A DNA stretch of 64,000 bases from NCBI GenBank assembly GCA_001939145.1, contig LSRX01000130.1, forward strand, positions 46,372 to 110,371, written 5' to 3'. This document shows, piece after piece, positions 11,041 through 22,628 of the stretch. This stretch comes from Symbiodinium microadriaticum. Lineage: Eukaryota > Sar > Dinophyceae > Suessiales > Symbiodiniaceae. The position numbers and the translations under genes were made by a program. A model generated the notes under the pieces. That model was not told where the DNA came from and did not search any database. It saw nothing but the letters and a program-made list of their open reading frames with translations. Every line of letters starts with the position of its first letter. Within the stretch, counting starts at the first letter, position 1.

Positions 11041-13599
11041 TACATCTTGACATCCCTTGTTCCTACAGTCTCCACAGGTCACAACCCTAGCCAAAGGCTC
11101 TACAGGTGCATCAGCATCGGGCTCTCAGGCCTATAATTCTGAAATTACATATGGTTTATCTACGACCAGCACCCAGGCAGGGCTGCTTGGAGTTTTATGG
11201 TTGCAGAGCAGGTGCGGATGCCCCACAGCGTCAGCTTTAGGACAGACTGCTTCGAGCTTGGCGCTCAGCATTTGGGCTCGATGCTGCAACATTGGCTGTG
11301 CCACAACTGAGCTACAGAGGCGAATTGATAAATCCCCGCAAAAACCGTGTACCACTTAAGGCTGAACCTTAGAAGAACTCCAGCACCCCTCCCAACTTCC
11401 AACGCTTCAGGCGCTATAGTATAGCTGCTGTAGAAAAGTTGTAGAAACAACCAGAAGTAAGCACAGTACTAACATGATGAAGACAACGACTTGGCACCGG
11501 AAACAAGCAGCCGATGTTGGGAAGGAAGACAGCTTGGGGCGCAAGCGGTCAAACGAGTGGCCGCTGAAATGCACTTGCCCCGGCTGATACCCAGAGCCTC
11601 GGCAATGCAAGTAGGCGTCCCGAGCCTAGGAAAGCCTGGTTTTGACCTCGGCTATTCCTGTGGGGCTTCTGCTTATCGACACCCGCGGTTCCGGTGTTCC
11701 TAGCCGCATGATTATGACCATTGTTCTTTGTCCCGAATATTTGTCGTAGCATGTGGCCGCCGGCCCCCGAAACTCTCAGAAGGCATTTGTGGTAAGGGTT
11801 TTGGGAGTTAGAGTGGGTGCGGCAGATGTCAAAGCTTTCAACCAGGGACATGGCTAATGAATGGAAGTAAGATGCATGAACCCTGAAGCCCTAGATAACA
11901 TGAGACTGTTGATAGCCACTGCCTTATCGGCTCCTCAAGCTTACTTCCCACGAGCCGAGCGCACACTGAGGCCTTTGGGAGGGAAACGACGCATTTCGGG
12001 ATTTCTAATCGTTTCGGGCTTGTCTCCCCCAATCGCCGAGTTTCCTGGAAGCCCCAAAAGCAAACAATGGAAACCCTAAACCCTAAACAAGCAAGCAATG
12101 GTGAAGACCGAAGACTCAACCTGAGCCAGGCCCTGTAGGCAGAACGGCTTAGGGTTTAGGGGTTTAGGGTTTAGGGGTTTATAGGGTTTAGGGGTTTAGG
12201 GTTTTGTCTGGTATCCACCCGCACCCCAGTCTCCTCCGCCTTTGTTTTCACAGACCAACCAAAGCACCGCATGTCTCCCCGACCAGCAACTACAGCGTTG
12301 TTGCCCCATGCTTTGTGACGGAAAGCATACGCCTCCGTGTTCCCCAGAAACTCCAAACCAATATTATGCGTATGCGTCACCCGAACTCTGAACCCGAATA
12401 GTGACAGCAATCAACAATGGGCCGTGCAGGCTCTTCTAAGCCCGAGACGGGTCAGACCTGGCCACTTCACTTCCCACGTGGCAGTCCCCATGTTCTAAAC
12501 CGCTCAGAGCTTCAGGTGGTCTTAGAAATCTGACAAGCATCATTGGTCCGCCGTACACAAAACCTGTTTACCTGCGCACAGTGTGTATGTATTGAATGTA
12601 GGTATGTATGTACGTATGCATGCATGTATGTATGCATGTATGAGTAAAAACTTATGTATCTACAAAGGAGTGCTCATGCTTGTCTCTGTGTGTCTGCGCA
12701 TGTACGCATATGAATACATACACAGGCACATGCACATACATATAACCTTGTATCACACCTTTATTTTGCACATGTATATATACATATATAGATAGAGCTG
12801 TATATATTATACCATACCGTATAGGTATGTACCTTTAGTGAGGACCCTCCATGAATGTAGGTTATTTCAGTCGATCATGTTTCGAGGAGGGCTTCGAGAG
12901 TGGACTCTCTTCGATGCTACTGGTTCCTTTTGCTGATCATGCTCTCAGCTTTGGGTGGGCTTCGTATAAAACCAAGTAGCTAGCTTGCTTCAACATCCCC
13001 CAACCCCATGATGGCGCCAGATTATGAGGTTCGCTGAACTGTATACCGGCCATGAATGTTGCGTTAATCACGCTGCCAGGATACACTGACTGCATAGACT
13101 TGCTGATCCAACGTCCGGAGTCCTAACTCCCGACTGAGATTCCAGGAGGAAACGGTTGGCAGGGCTCAGGGAGTAAGATCACTGTGCCAGATGGGGTGGG
13201 TGCTTCTGCAAAGCTCCAAAGGATAGCAAGTGGCGAGATCCTTAAACTGATGCTTCTTTCGAACTACCCCCCACAGTACACCCAAAATCCAAAGACAGCG
13301 TAGCAACCCGAGATGTTAAGCCACGCTTACACGTTTCAGCTGGGGATGCCGACCCTTGCGCAAGTCGGTGATCACCTCCTGCAAACGTCTGGACTTTCCA
13401 AGCGCGAATGCGCTCACAGCACAATACGAAGTTGTTCATTATGATGTTATTATTGTTGTTTCTAAGGGTAATCGTTGTATGTAGTCGTCATATTGGAGGT
13501 CATCGTCGACGTCATCGTCGTGATTACTATCGCAGTGGAAACGACAACAGCAGCAAAACAGCAGGGAAGTCAGTTGCAAGCCATGCACGCAGCAGTAAT

Positions 13600-13705
13600 A
13601 CTAGCAGCAGGAGAAGAAGAAGTAGTAGCAGTAGCAGCAGCAGCAGTAGCAGCAGCAGGAGGAGTAGTAGTAGTAGTAGTTGTTGTTGTCGTTGTTGTTG
13701 TTGTC

Positions 13706-13740
<35 letters not shown>
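13600..13740. repeat. AGC/AGT/GTT trinucleotide array
   Basis: About 140 bp of AGC and AGT units, a GTT/TGT block, then AGC again. Poly-Ser, poly-Val and poly-Leu frames are artefacts of the repeat. Confidence 0.9.
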
Positions 13741-16700
13741 GTGCTAGAGTAGTAGAGCTGTGTTCCTGGTGGCGGTGGTGGAAGTATCAAAACTTGCGTA
13801 CACGTAAACAAATGAGTAACCATTGGTTCTAGTATGTTCTAGTCGAACCAAGTACGGTTAATGCCAACCGGCAGAATCTGAACTGAAAATGGTAGCTTTG
13901 CAGTCTCGGCTGCTGCGATCTCAGACATCACGATCACGCCCACGTGCACTGCTTCAACTTGCATGGAGCTGCAGTTACGACGTTCCTAAAATCTTGAACC
14001 ACCTACAAACACGCCCTCTCCCCTCGCCGAACCTTTGCTTCCGCCCCTCAACTGCACGAGCCACAAAAGAAACACAAAAGCAGACTTATTGTGCAATTTT
14101 TCATGCACAGCCCCCAACAGGAAGACCGTGCAGCAACACCGTCCTCATCATCATCACCACCGGTGTCGTCATGGTCATGACCATGCTAAGTGCTACTTGC
14201 TCCTGCAAGCCCTGTAATTGCAAACAACATCTGGGAATACCGAAAGCATAACCCCTGAACACATTAAGAAGTGGTTGCAATGATAGCAAGGTAGTAGTGC
14301 AACTCGCTGAGAAGAACTCTTGCTCCCCACGCCCACCCCAACAGGAATGCGGGTGATATGACGCAGGCAGTCCGTCAATTCTCGCTGCGGAGGATCCTGA
14401 TGTAGCTGACGCAGAATCTTATTCAGAACGCTCCGATTTAGAGTTTTGTAGTGCTTCGGCTTTAAGCGTGTCGGCTGTCTGGCTTTGGCGCTGCAGGGTT
14501 GAAGGACAGAATTTTGGTTCTCGGTTCTGTGGGAATCTGGTTTAGCTCCGGGGTGGGACTCTCACATACACGGTGTAGGGTCGAGGATCTGGACAAAGCT
14601 ACTTCGCTCTGAGGTGTAGGGCTTCTGTTTGGGATCCACCTGGAGCTTCATGAGGTCCTGGGGTGGCACCAATCATGTGCTCAAGGCGTAGGGTTTACTG
14701 ACAAGTACCTTGATTTAGGGGTTTAGGGTCTAGGTTTTAGGGCTTCATCTTCCGGAAAGAGTATTCAACAGAGTGTGCCTCGTGCTCACTGTTCAGAGTT
14801 TGGAGTGCGCTGTGTCACCCATCCTTGTGGAAGGCATTCAAAAGAGGCTCTGGTCACACGGCTGGGGTGAGCATGCTGTGTAGCTTCTATAAATCGCACC
14901 AACTCAAGCAAACTTCGGCAAAGCAACTACCCATGGCGAATGATTCAACCCTGAACCACCAAGTCTTCGCCTCCTTTGCCTGGCGTTGCTTCTCCAACTC
15001 TGATGCCTTCAAAGGCCTCAGGCAAGAGGAGACATCGCATTAATTGAAATGAGGAAGGCGCTGCTCTGGTGATGCATACGTCTCGTGACTGATTCAGGGC
15101 ACCGTGTGCTAGGACACAAAATGATGCCATGTCCTTGGCCTTGGGATGCCTCCGAGACGTGTTTGACATGTTGACGTAATGGCATTTGTCTATAGTGCAG
15201 TCATTGTGGTACTGGCGCTGCCGATGATTGTTGCGGCTGCTGCCCTTTCTGCCATTGCTGTCGCCGTGCCGGGGTGGGTTCTGCTGACGATGCTCGTTGT
15301 TCGTGATGCTGGTGCTGCTTCCTTTCTGCTGAGCGGTGTGGCTGATGACAGGCTAGCGGGCGACAATCATGCTGCTTCGGTCTTTGGTGTCTACAGATGA
15401 CGTTCAAGTTGCCGGGGCACGCTTGGCTTCCCTCTCTTATTTCACTTGTTTGTTTGTCTTTGTTGCTCTTTTTCTGGCCTGTTGGTTGATCAGATCACTG
15501 GCAAACGTCGCGGCCATGGCGGTGGCGAATCTGCTGTTGCTGGTCGTGGTGCTGGTGGTGATAATAATATACTATTAATATACTATAAAACACTAAAATA
15601 TACCATCATGTGCTGGAACATGCTATAACATACTATCATATACGGTAGTATAGGAATCCTACAGTATGGTTTCCGGGAGTGCCGGCGTCGCCGGCGTCGG
15701 GCGTTCTCCGGGGAAGCAAAGCCAACCTCAGTGGAAGGCCAGGTTTACAGGTAGGGCTTCTATGTTGTAGTATATGCCCTAAACCCTAAACCCTAAACCT
15801 TATAAGCCTGAAATACTAACAATATAGTGTATTGTAAGCTGGGCTTTGTGGGGCTTTACAGGGTTATTGAAGGGCATTGGTAAGGGGCTTTACGAAGGTT
15901 TTGCACATTGGTTATGGCGTTGTATTGTACGGCGTTTACAAGGGTTACATGTGGGTTTTCTGTGTTCTTGAATGTGTTAACTGTTTAAGCTTGGAAGCGG
16001 TTGTACAAGGGATTCATGAGAGGGCTTCACAAGCTCTAATGCAGCTCTAAGTCCTGACGGAACTCGGGTTAAGATGGATTCCTACGAGTAGGGCAGAAAC
16101 TGGGTTGCGAAAAGATTACGCGACGAACGGTTGCTGGACAGGGCAGTATTCGCAAGAATCCGTCACCAGCAACCGTAAATACTACTCAACTAATTACTCA
16201 TTCGCTCCTGCTAAGCCCACAGGTCTATCGGCAGTACTGCTCATCATGTTAGCCGTCTGTTCGTCCTTGAATGAGTCTCAGACATAGGCAAGTGAGAAAG
16301 GATTCAGGATCTTGCGTGCGGTGACGCCTCGGGCACTTTGGCCACATGCTTCTTCTGCGAAATCTCGGCCCTGAGAAGTCTAACACTCCCTGGACCCAAT
16401 GATAGCCATATAGTCGTGAGAAGTGGAACTACCGCGTAGCTCAGAGCCTCAATCACAAACCATGCCAGGACTGTTGCAACACGATCCCGGGAAAGACCGC
16501 AACATTACAACATGAGTTGTAACAACCAAACATAATATTCTGCTTTGGTGGGAGCATACAGCATAGTCAGGGCCATGCACTGTCACATCTCATCACGGTG
16601 CGGGCCGGTCCCTCCGGGACTCATCATCTTCTGCATGACCTGGGAATCTCAAAGAGAGGACCCACCTATAAAAGCTATAGTAGAATGCGTAGAATCACAA

Positions 16701-18394
16701 GAAGCGGAATCCCAAATTTAAGAATGCTCCTGCCTCGTTGAAACGGCTTTCTGGTGTTTAAGAAGTAGATGCCCCATTGCCAAAGCCTGTACCGCCCACA
16801 CGAGTTTGAATGTCGGTCGGTCCCAAAGGCACGGCAAGAACTTCAGTTGGAGTTGCAAGCAAATGATTATAGAGGCCCAAACGTTGGAAACCCACTAGCC
16901 TCAATCCGTAAGAGCAATGTATAGGGAATCCCTGCACAATTTGACCTTAATCCGGTTTCCAACTTTTGGGGGTTTACTATACTTGCTAAACAGTTGCCTG
17001 GATTCGGCGTTTGCATTTTGAGTCTGGGATGCCGTAGAGTTTGCAACTCTGCAGCCGAAACTCTGTCCGAACGTCGCCTGCTGTGGCAGCAGATTCATCC
17101 TGCAGTGAGTCAGAAGAGAACACCGGCCCAATGCACTCTGTGGCAGCCTGAAGACTGCTTGACTGGGCATGCGCAGTAGGCATGGAGAGAAGCTGCAAAC
17201 CCATCTCGAATCTTCCACTGCATAAAAGCCCACACCTGCTCAATCCACCAGCCTTGCATGAAGTTGCTTGTCTTTTGGGGATGCTGTGCCAACCCCAAAC
17301 TGGGCGCTGAATACTCGCAGTTCTGACATGCCACGTGGCGAGTCAAATGCCTTGGGCTCTAAGTTCCACCTCAAGCCCAAACATCTATACCCATGAAGCC
17401 ACCCACTGCAAACCCTCAAAGCACTAGACTAAATCCTCGAACCTTAAACCCGGGACCCTCGCCCAAAAACTCAAAACCTGAAACCCCTGAAACACACTCT
17501 TAAGCAGAGTTTGGGCCTGACGAACGGCGGATGCCCTCCTCTCCGGCTCAGCGTGAACCAGACCCTCAAAGGACCTCTTGGGTTCGGGGTTTTGGGGTTA
17601 GCTTTGAAGTTTCAAGCTTCATTGCTTCAGGGTTTAGGGTTTAGGGGGGTTGAAGGGCTTCCCTAAACCAACCCCGATGTCCTACGCATTTTTGGTCCTT
17701 GGGGTTTAGTCGTGCAGGCCTCGGATCTCTCGAGGTGAAGCTAAGAGGTCAGAAGACAGGGCACTGTCACAGCCAGTCGGTCTGGGCAGCCGGGAGACAC
17801 ATGCTGATTGCTGCGACTTACAGTAGATCATCCTGTAGCAGATCTTGGGTGCAAGGTTTTAGGCTTAGGGATTTGGGGCCCATTTGGGGCTTCTGCAATG
17901 GGATTACATACTGCCCTGTGCGGTGTGGGGTGTCATCCGTGCATGAGGTGAAGGCTCCACGTAATGCTTGCATCCATTAGTCCATTACGGCCACTTTCCG
18001 AGTGCCTCTAGTGACTACAGTGCTCCAAACCATTTCGGATGAAGACACCAAGCCCCATTCCAAACCCCGGGCAGGGCCGGGCTAGTGCAGTCAAGATGCT
18101 TCAGCTTCTCGCAATGTTTGGTGAAGGACTTGAGGGTCCCGCACAACTGGACGCAATGTGACACCTTCGTGGGTTTCGGAGTTCGGGTAACTCTTCGGTA
18201 GGATATGCGACATGCCAGAAGGCAAAGGTGAAGCAAAGCAAACAGCACAGGGAGCGCAACACCGGAATTCACATCTTTGCAAATATCTGCATTCACACAA
18301 ACATGCGCACACACTTGCAGCTTATAGCTGTGTACATGTATTTGTGTATAGAGAGAGATGTCGCGAGAAAGCTACGTACGTGTGTTTACATCTA

Positions 18395-18600
18395 TATGTA
18401 TATATATATATATACACACATACAGATGACGTACATGTGTGTGTGTGTGTTGTAAGATGAAATTCACATGTGTACGTGTATGCATGCACACACGAACACA
18501 GAGAGAGAGACACACATACACAGACACAGACAGACAGATGCAGACACAAACACACACACACACACACCCTCTCTCTCACTCTCTTTCTCTCTCTGTGCTT
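18395..18600. repeat. Compound TA / GT / GA / CA / CT microsatellite region
   Basis: TA run at about 18.40 kb, GT run at 18.44 kb, GA at 18.50 kb, CA at 18.55 kb and CT at 18.57 kb, with degenerate links between them. The long open frames across it come from dinucleotide periodicity. Confidence 0.85.
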
Positions 18601-20091
18601 CCTGTCTTCGAGCTATGCCTAGGCGAACGGGGAATCCTTGGCAGCACAGCTCATAATAGTCTCCTTCAGAGCTTAAGCTTTCGGTTAATAAAGGGAACAT
18701 TTTAACAAAAGACTCCTCAACAGTAAGGTCCTTATAAGGAGCAACAAACAAGGTAAATAACCCGCCAAATACATTAAGAATAAAACATGTAGGCCATGGC
18801 ACATCCTCGCATAAGCGCGGGAAGCGATCGCATCTGCTGCAGTCAGGTGCCTCCGAATTGGCGAGGCCAATCCTGACATGCGATCCGATGTGCAGTGCAG
18901 GTCGGCCAACTACAGCGACACAGACGACGAAACGACAAACAACGATCCCAAGCCCAATGTCGACTAAGTTCTGAAGTGCAGCCGCTGCAGCCGAGCGGCA
19001 TCAGGGTAAGGCAAAATAGCCATGTCATTTACGGGTGCTCTCAGCTGGATGCAGCTTCTTACAAGTCTGTATGCAGAGCAACTCGTAAACCCTTCCGTTA
19101 TTGCAACTGGCCGAGCTGCTTGAGGTGCTGTTGCGTCAAGCACAGAGGTTTGTGTTGAAAACTGCGTGCCCTGCATGTGTTCTTCTCATGAAAAGGCCTC
19201 ATGACATATGCAACGGATGCACAAAGCGAGAGACGGCGGAAAACTCTGCGTTTCATGACGTGCGAAGCAAATAGCCCAACGAGGGGAACGGCAAGCAAAC
19301 GGTTTTCAAACGCACGCCCAAAGACTTAAAAACCCGAAAGCCGAACCTGATATTAAGGAAGTTGCTGCATTTTCCTTGTGTGACCTTTGCTCGAGGGTCT
19401 CGCCGTCTTGAAGCAACTCCCCCTGTGCACTGCCTGCTTCAGCCCTCAACTACCCCCATTGGATCTCTGGTACAATGCAGAAGCCAAGCAATTTACGGGC
19501 TTAGTAAGCATAGGGCTACAGGGACTGAGAACGATGCAGTTTGCACAGGCTCGCGACATAGCAAAGCGCAAACCTCGAAGATGCTATGCCTGGGAGTACG
19601 CAGTCAGAACATACAGAGCCACACCAGCAGCCTTGCACGAACACCACATACCCCTCAACCCTAAACCACTAAACCCTAAACCCCTGAACCCCAAACCCCC
19701 AAACCCTAATCCAAAGTCCAAAGCCTTACACCGCTCATGACAGACTTCGCACCGCCGCTCGGCCCTGAAACCTACTTTTGAGGCCTTTGACATTGATAAT
19801 TAGACTAGGGTTTCGGGGTTCCCATATTTCATAGCTATAAAAAGGGACCCTCCGGATGAACCGTGGTAATAATTCAGGCTTGCATATTACTTCATCGAGT
19901 GTGGTTCGGGGGGCACGACCCTGTCCAGTCTCCTTCTGCTGCCGCACCGCTGGGCCTAGCACTAGTCCACTTCATAGGCTCGACCCGCAAAGAAGTCCAG
20001 AAAACTAACCGAACTAACCCACGGTAGCGGCTCTAAACCCTAAGCGAACCCTTCCAGGCCCCGGTTCGGCAAGACCGCAGGCTGCTGTGAA

Positions 20092-20202
20092 TCCCGAAGG
20101 GTCCATGTACCCAAATAGCATGTACTTTGGCCTTAATGTAGTCCCTATATAGGTACTTTAGGGCCATGGTATATACTACCTGGGTGCATGGACCCTTAGG
20201 GA
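20092..20202. mobile_element. MITE-like palindromic element, family GGGTCCATG, copy 2
   Basis: It begins CCCGAAGGGTCCATG and ends GCATGGACCCTTAGGGA. The arms contain ACTTTGGCCTTAATGTAGTC and GGTACTTTAGGGCCATGGTA around a short TATATAGG centre. It matches the copy at 4.69-4.85 kb except for the microsatellite in that copy's centre. Confidence 0.7.
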
Positions 20203-20689
20203 ATGCGGAAAACCCTCGGCCCGTAAGCATGGCGAGGTTAGGTGAGACCTCCGCGCGGGGGCTGGAGACCGAGGATGCCTGCCAGTTTAGGGTTTAGGGT
20301 TAAGTATTCAGGGTTTAGGGTTTAGGGCCGTTTAGGGTTAGGGTTTAGGCCAGTCTTGGGGATATGAACCCTGGGACTCCGCCTGAATGTTGCAAGAGAG
20401 CCCTGCAGTCAAACTCCAAAACCCTAAGCCCGAAAACATAGGAGATGGCATTAGGGGGACCTTGGGCATATAGACCCTCTCAATAAGGTCCCTTTTAAGA
20501 GAGCCATATATGTTAACTAGGGTTAAGAAGGGTCCCTAAGGGGTCTCCCTCATACTACTTAGGAAATATCAAGACACGTTGTGACCCTTTCCGGTCAGCC
20601 CGTCACTCCAGGTAAGCAGGCCCGTACGGCCTGAATAATGCGGTCTTAGTCCCGCGAAATCGATGATACGACGACGACTACTATAGTAC

Positions 20690-20702
20690 TATGCTCCTGC
20701 TG

Positions 20703-20756
<54 letters not shown>

Positions 20757-20885
20757 TACTGCTACCACTACCACCACCACTCTTGCTGCTGCTGCTACTA
20801 CTACTACTGCTACTACTGCTACTGCTGCTGCTGCTGCTGCTGCTACTACTACTACTACTACTACAACTACTACTACTACTACTAT

Positions 20886-20950
<65 letters not shown>

Positions 20951-20997
20951 TACTACCACCACTACTGCTGCTGCTACAGCGACTGCGACTGGTGGTG

Positions 20998-21030
<33 letters not shown>

Positions 21031-21252
21031 CTACACCTACACCTACACCTACACCTACACCTACACCTACTCCAACTCCAACTCCAACTCCAACTCCAAC
21101 TCCTACTCCTACTCCTACTCCTACTCCTACTCCTACTCCTACTCCTACTCCTACTCCTACTCCTACTCCTACTCCTCCTCCTCCTCCTCCTCCTCGTCCT
21201 CCTCCTCCTCCTCGTCCTCCTCCTCCTCCTCCTCCTGCTGCTGCTGCTACTA
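20690..21252. repeat. Large CTA/CTG trinucleotide and ACACCT/ACTCCT hexanucleotide array
   Basis: About 560 bp. CTA runs dominate to 21.03 kb, interrupted by CTG and ACC. Then come CTACAC hexamers, CTCCAA hexamers, CTCCTA hexamers and CCT triplets with two CGT steps, ending in CTG. The strand composition is extremely skewed (pyrimidine-rich on plus). Open frames of about 250 codons here (poly-Tyr, Thr-Pro, Arg-Ser, Gly-Val) have no homology signal and are not called as genes. Confidence 0.95.
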
Positions 21253-21357
21253 GCATCATCTGGCATCGACTGGCTGTCCTCTGGAGTGGCTACGTCTGGC
21301 ATTTGCAAGAGCCACTGGGGATCATCTCTTCTGGGAGGGCCGAGATTCGGCACATGC

Positions 21358-21680
21358 ACGCACACACACACACACACACACTTGCCAAGAAGGTCAGGTT
21401 TGGAATGGTGCCTACGCAAGGCTTTGGTGGCAATACAGCGCTGACGACAATAAAAGCATAGACGGCCCTGGTGAAGGGATGAGACACGTAAGTACCACTT
21501 GGGTTGAAGTACCACCTGGGTTCCCTTTCATGGTTGTGATCTTGGGCTACATGGGTGTTTCTCGTGCTGAAGGCCACGGCTACATCAACCATCGGAAGGA
21601 TAAAGCCCACTGGACGCAAGGCCAATGTCGACTCCGGCAATACATACATACATACATACATACATACATACATACATACA

Positions 21681-21716
<36 letters not shown>

Positions 21717-21745
21717 TATACATATAGAGAGAGAGAGAGACAGAG
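21358..21745. repeat. CA repeat, then ATAC / TA / GA microsatellites
   Basis: CA units at 21358-21382; ATAC tetranucleotides (about 17) from 21640 to 21710, then TA and GA runs to 21745. Confidence 0.95.
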
Positions 21746-21983
21746 TGTGTCAAAGCAAACCGGATATAAGTGCTGCATGAGGTTACGGATATATGCGCCC
21801 GTGCTAGCACTTTATCTTTGTTGTCTTACAGTCTTTCGGTTAGCAAGGTCTGCCGAGCACACAGCCAGGATCCATTGTTCGGATGCCCTCGATTCTCAAG
21901 ATCATTACATCGGTGCGTGTCTAGGCGTTGCACGTGAAGCGAACCCTTCCTTACTTCACAACGTCTACGTCGAAATACAAGCT

Positions 21984-22098
21984 GCATATAGACAGTATTA
22001 ATATGTCACCGGGAGGAAAGGTCATATAAACAGTATTAATATGTCACCGGGAGAAAAGTTCATATAAACAGTATTAATATGTCACCGGGAGGAAAGTT
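21984..22098. repeat. 38-bp tandem repeat, about three copies
   Basis: ACAGTATTAATATGTCACCG followed by GGAGGAAAGGTCATATA recurs at 21992, 22030 and 22068, a 38-bp period with one or two differences per copy. Confidence 0.9.
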
Positions 22099-22328
22099 TC
22101 GACAGACTGATGGTATTCTCGATCAGTACACCATGAAGATCTGCCGCCGAGTAGCGGAGTGGCCACAGGTCCGTTAATGTGGCCAGTGCAGCGAGTAGTT
22201 GATTTTCTGCAATAGAGTTATTCCTTTTGTGTAGTTTCCGACGGGGAAGGGGGGTTCCAGTGCCTCAGATTTTGAGCACAGCCCGTGTGACAAACTTTTG
22301 TCCTGCGATAGTATCTATCCGTATATCA

Positions 22329-22402
22329 GATACACATACATACATACATACATACATACATACATACATACATTACATTACATACATACATACATACACA
22401 CA
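22329..22402. repeat. ATAC microsatellite
   Basis: About 16 ATAC-type units with one ATTAC interruption. Confidence 0.95.
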
Positions 22403-22412
22403 TACAACGCAT

Positions 22413-22628
22413 GTGAAAGAAGACGTCGGGAGGACAAGCGTTTTGGATTGGTTTCGAGCTCTGCGCTCCCGAGATTCAGCAATCCTGAGGGATGTGCTGT
22501 TTAATCCGAAGCAATTTCGGGGATATGGCAAACCACCTCAGATTACGCTCATGAGAAGCATTCTGCAGCTGGCTGACTGGATCGAGATCGTCCCCAACAG
22601 CTCTGCACGATCAGCCATCAGAGCTTAG
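22413..22628 (+). CDS. Weak candidate exon downstream of an ATAC repeat
   Basis: The end of a longer open frame that runs out of an ATAC microsatellite reads DVGRTSVLDWFRALRSRDSA, then ILRDVLFNPKQFRGYGKPPQ, and stops after SARSAIRA. The upstream half is microsatellite translation and not credible. The downstream half has plausible composition but no recognised family. Confidence 0.15.
   Translation: MKEDVGRTSVLDWFRALRSRDSAILRDVLFNPKQFRGYGKPPQITLMRSILQLADWIEIVPNSSARSAIRA

Larger units (their letters stand above)
11041..20690. other. Gene-poor region, no supported gene
   Basis: Apart from the repeats listed separately, there are only short overlapping open frames without coding-like composition or recognisable motifs. 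Also present: an ATGT-rich stretch at 12.57-12.80 kb, poly-codon frames over the AGC/AGT array at 13.6 kb, and telomere-type motifs near 12.1, 15.79, 17.64, 19.66 and 20.29 kb. Frames at 16.9-17.2, 18.9-19.2 and 19.4-19.7 kb were inspected and not accepted. Confidence 0.55.

Noticed and set aside
12583..12795. Frame rich in MYVC/YIH words
   Set aside because: Arises from ATGT/ATAC repeats.
16901..17243. Minus-strand frames of 85-110 codons
   Set aside because: Two overlapping frames with Cys/Ser-rich chance composition and no splice-linked partners.
20691..21515. About 250-codon poly-Leu/Tyr/Thr-Pro and Arg-Ser/Val frames
   Set aside because: Caused by triplet and hexamer repeats; all frames of a period-3 array stay open.
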